This document shows positions 63,828 through 64,000 of a stretch of 64,000 nt of DNA, one piece after another; the first letter of the stretch is position 1; every line of letters starts with the position of its first letter. The notes below the pieces were generated by a model. It had not been told where the DNA came from. It searched no databases and saw only the letters and a list, made by a program, of their open reading frames with translations. The position numbers were made by a program, and so were the translations under genes. This DNA is from Epibacterium ulvae. Lineage in GTDB: Bacteria > Pseudomonadota > Alphaproteobacteria > Rhodobacterales > Rhodobacteraceae. The stretch spans positions 310,001 to 374,000 of the forward strand of contig NZ_FMWG01000002.1 in assembly GCF_900102795.1 (NCBI RefSeq), written 5' to 3'.

Positions 63828-64000
63828 GCGTCGTCTCCTGCTGTTTGCTCTTCAGTCATATTGATCTTATCCGTTTTGGACGAGAGGTAAGAGGCGAGCG
63901 CGATCATCACCACAACCGCAGTCATGCCAAAGGAAATCACAATCGCTGTCAGAACCAGCGCCTGGGGCAGCGGATCCGTATAGGCAACCTCTTTGTATTT
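63824..64000 (-). CDS. mrpC: Mrp-type antiporter subunit C (C-terminal part)
   Basis: The gene runs off the right end of the window. The last 58 codons read KYKEVAYTDPLPQALVLTAI and then a second hydrophobic helix (ISFGMTAVVVMIALASYL), ending TEEQTAGDDA. The segment DPLPQALVLTAIVI is the hallmark of MrpC and its complex I relative NuoK. The stop overlaps the mrpD ATG. mrpA/B are expected just outside the window. Confidence 0.93.
   Translation of the reverse strand, partial: KYKEVAYTDPLPQALVLTAIVISFGMTAVVVMIALASYLSSKTDKINMTEEQTAGDDA

Overview
The window reads as chromosomal DNA of a marine alphaproteobacterium, most likely the Roseobacter group of the Rhodobacteraceae. Pointers are a PHB locus with PhaR-type operators, an Lrp-type regulator divergent from putA, a glutamine-synthetase-like/amidotransferase/amino-acid ABC cluster, a class I phasin, Hint-domain and Mrp antiporter genes, and moderate GC content. 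I see no phage, plasmid, insertion sequence or CRISPR array. Sixty-three protein genes (two cut by the window ends) and one tRNA are supported. Gene identities come from recognising protein motifs; no database search was run.

Layout. 1-2.2 kb: hydrolase and phosphatase genes plus a GFA-like zinc protein. 2.2-6.8 kb: polyhydroxybutyrate (PHB) locus, phaZ divergent from phaC-phaP-phaR. 6.9-15.1 kb: leftward cluster with a DegT-type aminotransferase, two glutamine-synthetase-family ligases, an amidotransferase and a four-gene polar amino-acid ABC importer. 15.2-19.8 kb: two TerB paralogues, a DUF1330 gene and valS. 20.3-24.3 kb: a DUF2235 hydrolase, metF/metR and an inositol-phosphatase-family gene. 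24.5-28.7 kb: putA with its regulator, and tRNA-Leu(UAA). 28.7-37.5 kb: esterase, tail-anchored protein, glyA, nadK, prpE, a YceI protein and the malic enzyme maeB. 37.7-41.3 kb: nucleoside salvage (cdd-deoA-deoB-upp). 41.5-45.5 kb: envelope or unknown genes (SPOR protein, M48-like protein, sulfotransferase, Hint protein). 45.6-53.4 kb: fatty-acid beta-oxidation genes with two MerR regulators. 53.5-55.8 kb: two hotdog thioesterases coupled to a MATE exporter. 56-60 kb: arsC-like, pyrD, DUF952, periplasmic 5'-nucleotidase and DUF1992 genes. 60-64 kb: an FAD oxidoreductase and the mrpC-G end of a cation/proton antiporter operon.

Functionally the window joins carbon storage (PHB), acyl-CoA oxidation, propionate activation, proline catabolism, C1/methionine metabolism and amine or amino-acid uptake.

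The most unusual signal is an intergenic element of 80-89 nt found three times (6796-6875, 30035-30123, 55916-56000). Each copy lies between convergent genes, in the same orientation relative to the gene upstream of it (phaR, glyA, arsC). All share a G-rich block and a TTGGGCC block, and each carries a middle and a distal hairpin whose sequences differ completely between copies while pairing stays perfect. That pattern suggests a structured RNA or palindromic repeat family. Other leads are exact PhaR-type operators across the pha locus, a nested palindrome between prpE and the yceI-like gene, a TTTGATCAA motif before three units of the ligase/ABC cluster, a LiuR-like box before the merR-acyl-CoA dehydrogenase unit, and several enzyme-family proteins that lack the expected catalytic residue.
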